DNA of 40,755 nucleotides, taken from Acidobacteriota bacterium (GTDB lineage: Bacteria; Acidobacteriota; Thermoanaerobaculia; UBA5066). A program made the position numbers and the translations under genes. The stretch lies in assembly GCA_030278895.1 (NCBI GenBank), contig JARXKK010000014.1:1-40755 (forward strand), given 5' to 3'. Below are positions 24,013-34,547 of the stretch, piece after piece (the stretch's first letter is position 1; each line of letters begins with the position of its first letter). Below the pieces are notes generated by a model that searched no databases, was not told where the DNA came from, and saw only the letters and a program-made list of their open reading frames with translations.

Positions 24013-25179
24013 ATGGGCAAGCGCCACAGTCTCTTCACGTCGGAATCCGTCACCGAAGGCCATCCGGACAAGATCGCCGACCAGATTTCGGACGCCATCC
24101 TCGACGCGATCCTGAAAGATGATCCGATGGGGCGTGTCGCGTGCGAGACGCTCGTGACGACGGGGCTCGCGCTCATCGCGGGCGAAATCACGACGAAGAC
24201 ATACGTCGACATCCCCGGCATCGTGCGGGAGACGATCAAGGACGTCGGTTATACGCGCGCGAAGTACGGGTTCGATTACGAGACGTGCGCCGTGATCTCG
24301 ACGATCGACAAACAGTCGCCGGACATCGCGATGGGCGTCGACACGGGCGGGGCGGGCGACCAGGGCCTCATGTTCGGCCTCGCCGTACGCGAGACCGAGG
24401 AGCTCATGCCGCTCCCGATCACGCTCGCGCACAAGCTGACGATGCGCCTCGCGGACGCCCGCAAGTCGAAGTCGCTCGAGTGGCTGCGTCCGGACGGCAA
24501 GAGCCAGGTGACGGTCGAGTACGAGGGAGACCGGCCGGTGCGCGTGGAAGCGGTCGTGATCTCGACGCAGCACGCCGAGTCGGTTCCGACGCCCGAACTG
24601 CGCGAGGCGATTCGCGAGGAGATCATCCGGCCGGTCGTGCCCGCGGCGCTTCTCGACGACAAGACGAAGTTCCACATCAATCCCACTGGCCGTTTCGTCA
24701 CGGGCGGACCCCAAGGCGATACGGGCCTTACGGGCCGGAAGATCATCGTCGATACCTACGGCGGCTACGGAAGGCACGGCGGCGGCGCCTTTTCCGGCAA
24801 GGACGCGACGAAAGTGGATCGGTCGGCATCCTATATGGCGCGCTACATCGCGAAGAACATCGTGGCTGCCGGCCTCGCCGACAAGGTCGAGGTCCAGCTC
24901 GCATACGCCATCGGGGTCGCCGACCCGGTGTCGGTCCTCGTCGAGACGTTCGGAACTTCGAACGTGGATCCGGATGCGCTCGCGAGAGTCGTGCGGGAGA
25001 ACTTCAAGCTCACGCCGCAGGGGATCATCGAGTCGCTCGACCTCAGGAGGCCGATCTTCCGGAAGACGGCCGCCTACGGACACTTCGGCCGCAACCTTCC
25101 GGAGTTCACGTGGGAACGCACCGACAAGGCTCCGGCCCTGGCGGCGGCTTTCTCGACGACGGTTTCCGCGACGGCGTAA
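24013..25179 (+). CDS. metK: S-adenosylmethionine synthase
   Basis: Makes S-adenosylmethionine from methionine and ATP. The 388-residue enzyme has [17 protein letters not shown] at the N-terminus, GAGDQG (methionine/ATP loop), the P-loop [16 protein letters not shown], and the conserved tail with YGHFGRN. Start is ATG at 24013 ([12 protein letters not shown]) with GGAG 9-10 nt upstream; an in-frame TTG at 23998 is rejected. It is followed after 41 bp by an ArsR-methyltransferase regulator and ahcY. The segment thus encodes both the synthesis of SAM and the removal of its product SAH. Confidence 0.97.
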   Translation: MGKRHSLFTSESVTEGHPDKIADQISDAILDAILKDDPMGRVACETLVTTGLALIAGEITTKTYVDIPGIVRETIKDVGYTRAKYGFDYETCAVISTIDKQSPDIAMGVDTGGAGDQGLMFGLAVRETEELMPLPITLAHKLTMRLADARKSKSLEWLRPDGKSQVTVEYEGDRPVRVEAVVISTQHAESVPTPELREAIREEIIRPVVPAALLDDKTKFHINPTGRFVTGGPQGDTGLTGRKIIVDTYGGYGRHGGGAFSGKDATKVDRSASYMARYIAKNIVAAGLADKVEVQLAYAIGVADPVSVLVETFGTSNVDPDALARVVRENFKLTPQGIIESLDLRRPIFRKTAAYGHFGRNLPEFTWERTDKAPALAAAFSTTVSATA

Positions 25180-25182
25180 GCA

Positions 25183-25214
25183 CATATCAACTAAGCATGA
25201 TGTTGTGATATGGT
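25183..25214 (+). promoter_or_regulatory. Dyad operator overlapping the promoter of the SahR-like gene
   Basis: CATATCA (25183-25189) and TGATATG (25206-25212) are perfect inverted arms, with CAAC/GTTG continuing inward. The site is an AT-rich island in GC-rich DNA. A -10-like TATGGT (25209-25214) overlaps the right arm and lies 6 nt before the ATG at 25221; the -35 position falls in the left arm. A dimeric ArsR-type repressor bound here would block transcription. The architecture is seen directly; binding is inferred. Confidence 0.6.
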
Positions 25215-25220
25215 CTGGCG

Positions 25221-27526
<2,306 letters not shown>

Positions 27527-27544
27527 GAGGGATTTCATTCTTCT

Positions 27545-29902
27545 TCAAGTTCTTATCCCAAGGAGCCCCCACGCCGCCCCGAGTCCGAAGAACACGTTCG
27601 GCGCCCAGGCGGCGATGAGGGGGGGGATCGCCCCCTGCTCTCCAAACGAAACGAAAAGCGCGGACAGGAACAGGTAGGTCAGGCCGAGAAATAGCGCGAC
27701 GCCGACGCCCGCGACGGCGCCGCGCTTTCCATACGCGAACGCGAAGGGGAGCCCGACGAGCGTCAGGAGAAGCGCGGAAGCCGCCACCGCGGTCTTCTGG
27801 TGCAGTCCGGTGGCGAGCATGGCCGTGCTGGCGCCCGCCCGGCGGCGCACCTCGATGAATCGCGCCAACTGGCGGTAAGTCATCTGGCGCGGGTCCGCCT
27901 GGCCGGAGGCGAAACCGGCCGCGGCCTCCGGGGCATCGATGAAAAAGGGGCCATCACGTCGAATGGCGAGGGCATTGCCCTGCGTAAACGTGCGGATCCA
28001 GCCGTCTTCCGCGAACAGGCCTTTCCCGGGCGCGAGACGTGCCCGCGCCGCGTCCTGGCGGGAGACGAGCTTCCAGGTCGAAGGATCGATCTGAAGGACC
28101 GATACGCCGGCGGCGATGCGCGAAGCCGGGTCGTAGGCGTCCGCGGCATAGAAGCGTCCCGTGTCGCCGCGAAACCAGGCGCCGCCGACGCTGGTGGCGG
28201 GCGGCGTCTGTCCCTTCAGCAGGAACCGGATCCGATCGGCCTCGGCCGCGGCCGTCGGGACGACGCGCTCGGCGAAGACGAAGAGGACACCCCCGGCGAT
28301 CACGGCGAGGACGAGAATCGGCGCCGTCGTCCGATAGAGCGAAATGCCGTTCGCAAGGAGCGCGGTCGTTTCGGCCGAGCGCACGAGGCTCGCGATCGTG
28401 ACGAGGGCCGCGACCAGGAACGCGAACGGCACGATGGTCAGAATGATGGGCGAAAGCGAAGCCTGCACGTAGCGGAGGATCAGGGACGTCGGAGGCCGAT
28501 GCCGCGCGATGTCGTCGGAAATCTCGAGGTAGTCGATCAGCACGTAGAGCGTCGCGATCGAGGCCACGACGAGAGCGAAGACACCGAGAAATCGTCTCGC
28601 GATGTAACGGTCGATGAGCAGGATGCCCGGCAGGGAAGCGCGGCGGCTCGCTGTCGCGGCCGGGCGTTCGATGCGAGCGGCGGCGGCGTCAGGAAGGGAC
28701 TCGCTGGCGTCGGACGGCGCGGACCGGCGCCCCTTTTGAAACGGGAGCGAGAAGATGCCCTTGTCGCGCCGCACGCGGGCCAGGGCATAGGCGCCGAACG
28801 CGAGCAGGAGGACGTTCGGCAGCCACATCGCGAGGCCCGGCGATATCCGGCCCTCGATGGCGCGCGCTTCGCCGGTCGCGAGGAGGGCGTAGTAGAGGAG
28901 AACGATCCCGATGGAAACCGCGAAACCGGCCGCGCGACCCCCGCGGCGATTGACGATTCCGAGGGGGAGTCCGATCAGGCCGAAAACGAGGCAGGCGGAA
29001 GGTAACGCGAATTTCTTGTGTACCTCGGTCAGGGCGAGTCTCCGTTCCTCCGGGAGGCGCATCCGGGCAGAGGCTCGCTCGAGCAGCTCGCGGAGGGTCT
29101 GCTCCCGCATCTGCTTCTCAGAGACACCCAGCGTCGGCCCATTGTCCTGCAGAACCATGCGCTGCCGGGAGAACGATGTGACGTCGTACCGGCGCCCGTC
29201 CTCGGCCAGATGGTGCCGCTCGGCGTCCTCGATCCGGAGCCACAAGCGGCCCTGGTCCTCCTCCAGCTCGAGCCAGCCGCGCCGGGCCAGGGTCAGCTGG
29301 GCGCCTTCGGGATTGGACCGGTCCGAGATGATCAGCCCGGTGAGCTCCCGCCGGTCGGCGGATGCTCCCTCGGCATAGACCCGGAGGCCGGCAATCTCCG
29401 GGCTGAATACGCCGGGCTGGATTCTCTGGGCGAAGGCGAAGCTCGAAAGCCGGAGCTGCATGGCGAAGAGAAGGTGGTTCGTGACGGGGATGACGGCGAG
29501 CATCAGGACGAGCGTCACGCCGGCGGTGGCGGCGGCGAGCGCTCCGATCGGTCGGTAGAGCAGCACGAGATCGACGCCTGAAGCCCGGAGGGCCGTCAGC
29601 TCGGAGTCGGCCGAGAGGCGGCCGATCCCGATGAGGAGCCCGAGCAGGAAGGCGACAGGCAGAGTGAGGACCACGATGTGCGGGAGCGAGAGAGCGACGA
29701 CGAGGCCAGCGTCGCCGAATGGGTGTTCGCTCTGGACGAGCAGCACGGAGAACTGCACCAGCCCGCGCACGGCCATGAACCCGGTGTAAGCGAGAAAACC
29801 AACGAGCGTAGGCCCGGCGACTTCCAGGAAGACGTACCGGTTCAGGCGCGAGAGCACGACAGATCGTAGCCGAGTGAGACCCAATCTGACGCCATAACGC
29901 AA
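27545..29902 (-). CDS. LptF-LptG fusion: lipopolysaccharide export permease
   Basis: One 785-residue polypeptide contains two YjgP/YjgQ-type permeases. The first is residues about 18-380 (FLEVAGPTLVGFLAYTGF; a periplasmic jellyroll about 160-290; then VHKKFALPSACLVFGLIGLPLG). A basic, Ala/Ser-rich linker spans about 385-427. The second is about 428-785 (LLIDRYIARRFLGVF; jellyroll; LHQKTAVAASALLLTLVGLPFAF). LptF and LptG normally form a heterodimer with LptB2 to extract LPS from the inner membrane. The fusion fixes the pair at 1:1. Start is TTG at 29902, supported by a TATTAT box 6 nt upstream; a GTG at 29857 is an alternative. An in-frame C8 run lies near the 3' end. Confidence 0.88.
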   Translation of the reverse strand: MRYGVRLGLTRLRSVVLSRLNRYVFLEVAGPTLVGFLAYTGFMAVRGLVQFSVLLVQSEHPFGDAGLVVALSLPHIVVLTLPVAFLLGLLIGIGRLSADSELTALRASGVDLVLLYRPIGALAAATAGVTLVLMLAVIPVTNHLLFAMQLRLSSFAFAQRIQPGVFSPEIAGLRVYAEGASADRRELTGLIISDRSNPEGAQLTLARRGWLELEEDQGRLWLRIEDAERHHLAEDGRRYDVTSFSRQRMVLQDNGPTLGVSEKQMREQTLRELLERASARMRLPEERRLALTEVHKKFALPSACLVFGLIGLPLGIVNRRGGRAAGFAVSIGIVLLYYALLATGEARAIEGRISPGLAMWLPNVLLLAFGAYALARVRRDKGIFSLPFQKGRRSAPSDASESLPDAAAARIERPAATASRRASLPGILLIDRYIARRFLGVFALVVASIATLYVLIDYLEISDDIARHRPPTSLILRYVQASLSPIILTIVPFAFLVAALVTIASLVRSAETTALLANGISLYRTTAPILVLAVIAGGVLFVFAERVVPTAAAEADRIRFLLKGQTPPATSVGGAWFRGDTGRFYAADAYDPASRIAAGVSVLQIDPSTWKLVSRQDAARARLAPGKGLFAEDGWIRTFTQGNALAIRRDGPFFIDAPEAAAGFASGQADPRQMTYRQLARFIEVRRRAGASTAMLATGLHQKTAVAASALLLTLVGLPFAFAYGKRGAVAGVGVALFLGLTYLFLSALFVSFGEQGAIPPLIAAWAPNVFFGLGAAWGLLGIRT
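27619..27626 (-). repeat. Homopolymer C8 tract in the lptFG reading frame
   Basis: Eight consecutive G on the plus strand (C in the coding strand) encode Ile-Pro-Pro-Leu about 27 codons before the stop. It is a possible slippage site. Confidence 0.6.
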
Positions 29903-29908
29903 TGTCCG

Positions 29909-29914
29909 ATAATA
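29909..29914 (-). promoter_or_regulatory. Candidate -10 box of lptFG (leaderless spacing) in an AT-rich palindrome
   Basis: TATTAT (minus strand) lies 6 nt before the TTG start at 29902. It is one arm of ATAATAGTTATTAT (29909-29922). The surrounding 29903-29960 is the most AT-rich spot between genes here, and also contains a near-palindrome, GCCTTAAT (29944-29951) / ATTAGGC (29954-29960). Confidence 0.4.
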
Positions 29915-29997
29915 GTTATTATGTTAAATACCAGATGGCGCTGGCCTTAATACATTAGGCGCGGGGGCGGAAGACCGAAGAAGGGATTTCTTAGAAG

Positions 29998-30027
29998 GTA
30001 AGAAAGAAAAGGACGTGGACGTCGTCC
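29998..30027 (-). terminator. Intrinsic terminator of the parAB operon
   Basis: On the minus strand GGACG and CGTCC (30023-30027 and 30011-30015) form a hairpin with a 7-nt loop. The T-rich run TTTTCTTTCTT follows directly (30000-30010). It lies 15 bp after the parB stop. This is the clearest intrinsic terminator in the window. Confidence 0.6.
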
Positions 30028-30042
30028 GGCTTGATTCTCTTC

Positions 30043-30954
30043 CTAAGAAGTTTTTCTCTTCGCCTTGGGCTTCACGAAGCGACCCTGGGTCTCGAGATCG
30101 ATGTCGCCCTTTTCGATCCGGTGCGCCAGATCTCTGATCGCCTCGAGGATCTCGTCCTTCTTGTGGATGCGCCCCTTGAGCACAAGGCTCACTTTGTAGT
30201 TCCGATCGGCCGGCGTGAAGTCGAGCGTGTAGGCTCTCTTGAGGCCCGCAAGTTTCGACCCGGACCTGGTTCCCTGGCGCGCGTCCTTCTTCGCTTCCCT
30301 AAGGGCGTCTCGACTGAAGCCTTCGCCGTTCGCCATCGCTGCGACGGCGGCGAGCATCAGGTCCTCGTCTTTAAGACGTCCGAGCTCCAGGAGGAAGGAC
30401 CGCGAGCCAATGTCGGCGCGCCGACATTCGGCCTGAACACGGTCCGGGAGCCGCGCGATCGACAGCGCCTCGGTGATCGTGACACGCGACTTCCCCACGG
30501 CATCAGCTACCTGCTCATGCGTGTATCCGTGTCGCTCCTGCAGGGCCCGATAACCCTCCGCTTCTTCGAAGGGGCTCAGATCCTTCCGCTGTAGATTTTC
30601 GATGAGTGCGATCTCGAGAAGCTCGTTGTCCGGGACGTCCATCTCGATGCAGGGGATTTCCGCGAGACCCGCATCGAGCGAAGCTCGGAATCGGCGCTCG
30701 CCCGAAATGATTGTGAAGCGCCCATCGCCGCGGGGGCGGACCAGGATGGGCTCGAGGACGCCCTTGTCGACGATGGACTTCGTGAGCTCCGAGAGATCTC
30801 CCATGACACTGCGGGGCTGATCCGGATTCGCCTCGATGAGGTGAATTGCGATGCGGCGCCCGACTGGAAGCTCGTCCGCGCGAACGAGCTGGTCGACGAA
30901 GTGCGAGTCGTGCCGCATACGCGAGGTTTCGGGAAGGCCACGGCGCTTAGACAC
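30043..30954 (-). CDS. parB: Chromosome partitioning protein ParB
   Basis: A CTPase clamp that loads at parS sites and drives origin segregation with ParA. The 303-residue protein has the N-terminal ParB/Srx domain with IISGERRFRASLDAG (about 82-96) and ENLQRKDLSPFEEAEGYR (about 118-135). An HTH follows (HEQVADAVGKSRVTITEAL, about 143-162), then a basic C-terminal region. Start is GTG at 30954, overlapping the parA stop by 8 bp; an ATG at 30918 is an alternative. The N-terminus lacks the long ParA-stimulating leader of some relatives. A terminator follows. No parS sequence was recognised in the window. Confidence 0.93.
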   Translation of the reverse strand: MSKRRGLPETSRMRHDSHFVDQLVRADELPVGRRIAIHLIEANPDQPRSVMGDLSELTKSIVDKGVLEPILVRPRGDGRFTIISGERRFRASLDAGLAEIPCIEMDVPDNELLEIALIENLQRKDLSPFEEAEGYRALQERHGYTHEQVADAVGKSRVTITEALSIARLPDRVQAECRRADIGSRSFLLELGRLKDEDLMLAAVAAMANGEGFSRDALREAKKDARQGTRSGSKLAGLKRAYTLDFTPADRNYKVSLVLKGRIHKKDEILEAIRDLAHRIEKGDIDLETQGRFVKPKAKRKTS

Positions 30955-31708
30955 GGGAGAGTATCTCCTCCGTCAGGCTGTAGTACTCGAGCGCGCCTGA
31001 CGAACGCGGAGCGAACGTGAAGATGGATTCTCGGTACGCGGGCGACTCCTCGAGGCGTATTGATTTCGAAATCGTCGTCTTGAACAGCTTTCCTTTGAAG
31101 ACACCTTCGATCTGGCCCTGAATGTCTCTTCCGAGCGTCGTGCGCTTGTCGTGCAGCGTGATCACGACGCCGAGGATCTGGAGATTCGGATTCGGACGGC
31201 TCTTGATCTTCTCGATCGTCTCGAGCAGATCATCTGTACCCTCCAGCGCGAAGTAGGAGGACTGGATCGGAATCAAGATGTGAGTCGAGGCGACGAGCGC
31301 ATTCACCGTGATCATGCCGAGCGTGGGCGGCGTGTCGATGAGGATGGCGTCGTATTCCCCGGATTCCCGAACGACCTGGAACTTGTCCTTCAGCCTGAAG
31401 TGCCCGTCGATCTCTCCGAGGAGCTTGGACTCGACCTTTGCCAGCGAGATGCGGGCAGGCGCGACGGTGAGCTTCGGCAGCTTCGTGGGCTTGATGATGT
31501 CGAAGACGGAGACGTTCGAATCGGTCAGAACGTCGTACATGGACTTGTCCACATCCTTGCGGTCGAGGAAGGACATGGTCGAATTCCCTTGCGGGTCCAG
31601 GTCGACGAGCAGTGTGCGGAGGCCCTTCTGGGCGAGTGCAGCGGCGAGATTGATCGCCGTCGTGGTCTTCCCCACGCCGCCCTTCTGGTTCGCAACGGTG
31701 ATGATCAT
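30947..31708 (-). CDS. parA: Chromosome partitioning ATPase ParA (Soj)
   Basis: A 253-residue Walker-type ATPase that binds nucleoid DNA and moves ParB-parS complexes. The deviant Walker A motif is KGGVGKTTTAINLA (about 10-23), with both signature lysines. Walker A' is LLVDLDPQGNS, and Walker B is ILIDTPPTLG. The small size without an N-terminal HTH is that of chromosomal Soj-type ParA. Start is ATG at 31708 (MIITVANQKGG), preferred over the long in-frame extension because it leaves a promoter with a normal spacer just upstream. The parB start lies inside its 3' end. Confidence 0.94.
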   Translation of the reverse strand: MIITVANQKGGVGKTTTAINLAAALAQKGLRTLLVDLDPQGNSTMSFLDRKDVDKSMYDVLTDSNVSVFDIIKPTKLPKLTVAPARISLAKVESKLLGEIDGHFRLKDKFQVVRESGEYDAILIDTPPTLGMITVNALVASTHILIPIQSSYFALEGTDDLLETIEKIKSRPNPNLQILGVVITLHDKRTTLGRDIQGQIEGVFKGKLFKTTISKSIRLEESPAYRESIFTFAPRSSGALEYYSLTEEILSRV

Positions 31709-31723
31709 GTGATGGAGTCGCGG

Positions 31724-31752
31724 ATGATACGGGGGGTCCGAGAGCGCATCAA
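31724..31752 (-). promoter_or_regulatory. Promoter of parAB
   Basis: On the minus strand TTGATG (31747-31752) and TATCAT (31724-31729) are spaced by exactly 17 bp. The -10 ends 15 nt before the parA ATG, so the leader is about 8 nt and has no Shine-Dalgarno. Confidence 0.6.
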
Positions 31753-31779
31753 GGACGAAAGTCTTGTCGGGCCCGAAAA

Positions 31780-32265
31780 CTACATCCGGTAGTTGCTGAG
31801 CGTGTCCGGGTCGGCTTCCTCGAGCCACTTTCGAAGGCGCTCAGAGTTCCGTGCGTCCGAGGTGTCTTCCCCGCTGCGGCTCTTCTCCAGGACCGATTCC
31901 TCCACGAACACCGGAGCCGCGACCCGGAGCGCCAGCGCGATCGCGTCGGACGGGCGGCTGTCCACGAGCACCTCGCGGTTCGCGACGCGGAGATGGATCT
32001 GTGCGTAGAACGTATTTTCCTTGAGGCTGTTGATGACGACGCGCAAGACATCTCCCTCGATCTGCGTGATGAGATTCTTCAGGAGATCGTGCGTCATCGG
32101 CCTCGGCGTGGTGACACCTTCCATCTGAAGCGCGATCGCGTTGGCTTCGAAGACCCCGACCCAGATCGGAAGGAAGTTCTTTTCCTCTTCGTCCCGAAGG
32201 ATCACGACCGGCATGTTTGCGATCGGATCCACGATCAGTGCCTTGACGTCCATCCTGACCGCCAA
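31780..32265 (-). CDS. Bifunctional nuclease family (DUF151) protein
   Basis: A 161-residue protein of the BFN/DUF151 family. Blocks seen are LPIWVGVFEANAIALQMEG (about 32-50), RPMTHDLLKNLI and DSRPSDAIALALR (about 101-113). Plant and algal homologues have nuclease activity; the bacterial role is unclear. A Ser/Arg-rich tail follows the domain. Start is TTG at 32265 because AGGAG lies 7-8 nt upstream and a promoter with a 17-bp spacer precedes it; an internal ATG at 32253 is less well spaced. It is encoded between miaB and parAB with its own promoter. Confidence 0.87.
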   Translation of the reverse strand: MAVRMDVKALIVDPIANMPVVILRDEEEKNFLPIWVGVFEANAIALQMEGVTTPRPMTHDLLKNLITQIEGDVLRVVINSLKENTFYAQIHLRVANREVLVDSRPSDAIALALRVAAPVFVEESVLEKSRSGEDTSDARNSERLRKWLEEADPDTLSNYRM

Positions 32266-32272
32266 ATTGGAT

Positions 32273-32314
32273 TCTCCTGAGGCTCAATTTAGGGAGAGAA
32301 GAGCGCGAATGCAA
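32273..32314 (-). promoter_or_regulatory. Promoter and ribosome binding site of the DUF151 gene
   Basis: On the minus strand TTGCAT (32309-32314) and TAAATT (32286-32291) are spaced by 17 bp. AGGAG (32273-32277) precedes the TTG start at 32265 by 7-8 nt and so decides this start. Confidence 0.45.
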
Positions 32315-32322
32315 GGCTCATT

Positions 32323-32336
32323 AGCCCGAATGGGCT
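32323..32336 (-). terminator. Short hairpin downstream of miaB
   Basis: AGCCC and GGGCT pair across a GAAT loop, 36 bp after the miaB stop. No T-tract follows, so termination is uncertain. Confidence 0.3.
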
Positions 32337-32371
32337 CATCTCTGAACATTAACTTGTTTTCTTAGAATGGT

Positions 32372-33811
32372 TTAGGGGAGATTTTGCACGTCGAGGCTCA
32401 GCGGGATTCTCGCAGCCGAGGCCGCGTCTGCGGCCCCTTTCAAAGAAATCCCCTCTTCGGCCTCTTCTTCTTCCCGTCTTCTTCCGAGCAAAGAATTCGG
32501 AAATCCCCGTTCGATCCGAACGTCCACAAGCGTGCCTGGCGCGAGCTCCGACTCCCCCGCGATGTTCACGACGCGGCCACAGCGCGTCCGGCCGGAGCTG
32601 TTGCGCCGCTTGCGGTCGAGTCCCTCGACGAGTACCTCGAGCGTTTGCCCCTCGAGTTCGCGGTTCAGCTCCCTCTGAACGCCCTGCTGGAGCGCCTCGA
32701 GGCGCACGAGGCGCGCGGACGCTTCCGGTGACGTCACATCGTGCTCCCAGCGCAGAGCCGCCGTCTGCGGGCGGGGTGAATACGTGAAGGAGAACACGCC
32801 GGCAAAACGAACCTCTTCGAAGAGAGACAGCGTCTCGACGAAGTCGGCCTCGGTCTCGCCCGGGAACCCCACGATGACGTCGGTCGAAAGCGCGAGGCTT
32901 GGGATCGCGGCGCGGAGCCGCGCGACGAGATCGAGATACTCCGCCCGCGTGTACTGGCGTTTCATGCGCTTGAGCACCGCATCGGAGCCCGACTGCACGG
33001 GCAGGTGAAGAGCCGTGACCACGGCCGGTGTCTCGCACATCGCGGCGATGAGCCGGTCCGAGAAATTGCGCGGATGGGACGTCACGAAACGCAGGCGCAG
33101 GATTCCCGGCAGCGCACCGACCGCGCGCAGGAGGTCCGCGAGATCCTCGCCCGTCTCGGGGTCCAGGAACGCGTTCACGGTCTGGCCGAGGAGCTCGACT
33201 TCGAGGACACCGGCCTCCACCAGGGAACGCGCCTCGTCCACGACGTCGCGCAGGCGGCGGTTGCGCTCGCGCCCCCGGGTTCGGGGAACCACGCAGAACG
33301 TGCAGTTCTTGTTGCAGCCTTCGATCACCGTGATCCCCGCACGGTGCGGCACCGCGTGCGCGACCGCGCCGGGCGTGTAGACGACCTCGTCCAGGTCGAA
33401 ACCGGTCTCGCAGGGCCGGTCACCTTCTTCGTCGACGCGGCGCAGGACCGAGGGGAGAGCCTCGATGCGCCCGGTCCCAAGCACGAAATCGACGTGCGGA
33501 AGGCGCGCCAGGAGGCCTTCCGCTTCCTGCTGAGCCACGCAGCCGCACACCCCGATGACCATCCCCGGGCGTTCGCGCTTCAGCTTCGCGAGGCGGCCGA
33601 TCCGGTCGTAGACCTTCTGCTCGGCCTTGTCGCGCACCGAGCAGGTGTTGAGCAGGACGACGTCCGCTTCCTCGGCGGACCTGGCCTCGACGATTCCTTC
33701 GCGCCCGAGGAGCCCGACGAATCGCCGCCCGTCGAGCACGTTCATCTGGCAGCCCCACGTCTCCACGAAAACGCTTCGGGCCTTTCGGGGATCCGAGAGC
33801 TCTCTCACCAC
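32372..33811 (-). CDS. miaB: tRNA-2-methylthio-N6-dimethylallyladenosine synthase
   Basis: A radical-SAM methylthiotransferase that converts i6A37 to ms2i6A37 in tRNAs reading UNN codons. The 479-residue protein has the N-terminal cluster cysteines Cys21 (WGCQMN), Cys57 (NTCSVRDKA) and Cys91 (GCVAQQ). The radical-SAM triad is Cys166, Cys170 and Cys173 in EGCNKNCTFCVVPRTRG. LPVQSGSDAVLKRMKRQYT and a C-terminal TRAM domain (about 375-440) are present. The last 40 residues are an acidic, Ala-rich extension. Start is a tandem GTG at 33811/33808. MiaB rather than RimO or MtaB is supported by the NTCSVR and RGRE motifs. Confidence 0.95.
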   Translation of the reverse strand: MVRELSDPRKARSVFVETWGCQMNVLDGRRFVGLLGREGIVEARSAEEADVVLLNTCSVRDKAEQKVYDRIGRLAKLKRERPGMVIGVCGCVAQQEAEGLLARLPHVDFVLGTGRIEALPSVLRRVDEEGDRPCETGFDLDEVVYTPGAVAHAVPHRAGITVIEGCNKNCTFCVVPRTRGRERNRRLRDVVDEARSLVEAGVLEVELLGQTVNAFLDPETGEDLADLLRAVGALPGILRLRFVTSHPRNFSDRLIAAMCETPAVVTALHLPVQSGSDAVLKRMKRQYTRAEYLDLVARLRAAIPSLALSTDVIVGFPGETEADFVETLSLFEEVRFAGVFSFTYSPRPQTAALRWEHDVTSPEASARLVRLEALQQGVQRELNRELEGQTLEVLVEGLDRKRRNSSGRTRCGRVVNIAGESELAPGTLVDVRIERGFPNSLLGRRREEEEAEEGISLKGAADAASAARIPLSLDVQNLP

Positions 33812-33814
33812 GGG

Positions 33815-33843
33815 AGCTTAGCAGGACGTCCGAGCGGAATTAA
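33815..33843 (-). promoter_or_regulatory. Candidate promoter of miaB
   Basis: On the minus strand TTAATT (33838-33843) and TAAGCT (33815-33820) are spaced by 17 bp. The -10 lies 3 nt before the first and 6 nt before the second GTG. The -35 overlaps the stop of the upstream gene. Both boxes are weak matches. Confidence 0.3.
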
Positions 33844-34547
33844 CGCAGCCAACCGGGCGGGGTGTTCGACTTCCGGGCGTCCTCCTGAATGTCGTCGACG
33901 GCCCTCCGCGCATCCTCGAGCTCCTGCCGGGCCTTCGTCAGGTCCTCGCGGGCGCGGTCCCAGGCGGGCTTGACGACGGCATCCCGGCGGTTGCCGTCGC
34001 TCATCGCGTAGAAATCGTTCTCGAGCTGCTTCGACCTTGTTTCGAGGTCGCGCACACGGGCCTCTCCGTTCGTGACGAGGCCCTTCTTCTGGGCCATGAG
34101 CGTTTTCCAGTCGTCTTCGCTCCGGCCCTTGTCGTCGCGAGGAGCGTCAGGAGCTTCGGGTGCGGGGGTCGGGGAGGCCGCGCTCTTGGCGGGCTTGCCC
34201 GGCGTCGCCTTTGCCGGTGCTCCCTTGCCGGAGGCCGGCGTCGGGGACGCGCCCTTCCGGATCGAGTCGTTCGTGATCGCTCCGAGCGACTTCTTCCGAG
34301 GCTGGTCCTTGCGATTCTCCTTCGACAGCTTCACGACGTCCGCGAGGGAACTGCCGCGTGCGGCACCCGGTATCTCGGTCTTTCCTCCGGACAGCGATGA
34401 AGCCGGGACTGGTGTGGGCGTGAGCGACGTCGCAGAGGCCGGAGTCGGTTCGACGGCCATCCCGGACAGCGCGACCGTCTGCGCGTCCGACGGAAAAGAG
34501 GCCAGACCGGCGAGGATGAGAAGCGAGGCCCCGATCCGGCTCTTCAT
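33840..34547 (-). CDS. Exported hypothetical protein with C-terminal coiled coil
   Basis: A 235-residue protein with a signal peptide (MKSRIGASLLILAGLASFPSDA). A low-complexity Thr/Pro/Ala/Lys region follows (about 25-140), then a charged heptad-like segment (about 150-225, rich in Glu, Arg and Asp). The end is NTPPGWLR. No enzyme motif was found and I do not recognise a named family. It is the last gene of the rpoN-PTS operon, with its ATG overlapping the cupin stop (ATGA). A structural or envelope role is a guess. The Pro/Thr-rich part resembles that of the secreted protein at 22664. Confidence 0.68.
   Translation of the reverse strand: MKSRIGASLLILAGLASFPSDAQTVALSGMAVEPTPASATSLTPTPVPASSLSGGKTEIPGAARGSSLADVVKLSKENRKDQPRKKSLGAITNDSIRKGASPTPASGKGAPAKATPGKPAKSAASPTPAPEAPDAPRDDKGRSEDDWKTLMAQKKGLVTNGEARVRDLETRSKQLENDFYAMSDGNRRDAVVKPAWDRAREDLTKARQELEDARRAVDDIQEDARKSNTPPGWLR

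Larger units (their letters stand above)
29903..30042. other. Longest intergenic region (lptFG/parB), AT-rich
   Basis: This 140-bp gap is the longest in the window. It holds the parB terminator, two inverted repeats and the lptFG -10 box. No parS-like 16-mer and no small ORF with a ribosome binding site were seen. Confidence 0.6.

Noticed and set aside
29903-30042. parS site or replication origin in the AT-rich gap
   Set aside because: No TGTTTCACGTGAAACA-like sequence and no DnaA-box cluster was seen; the AT-richness is explained by a promoter and terminator.
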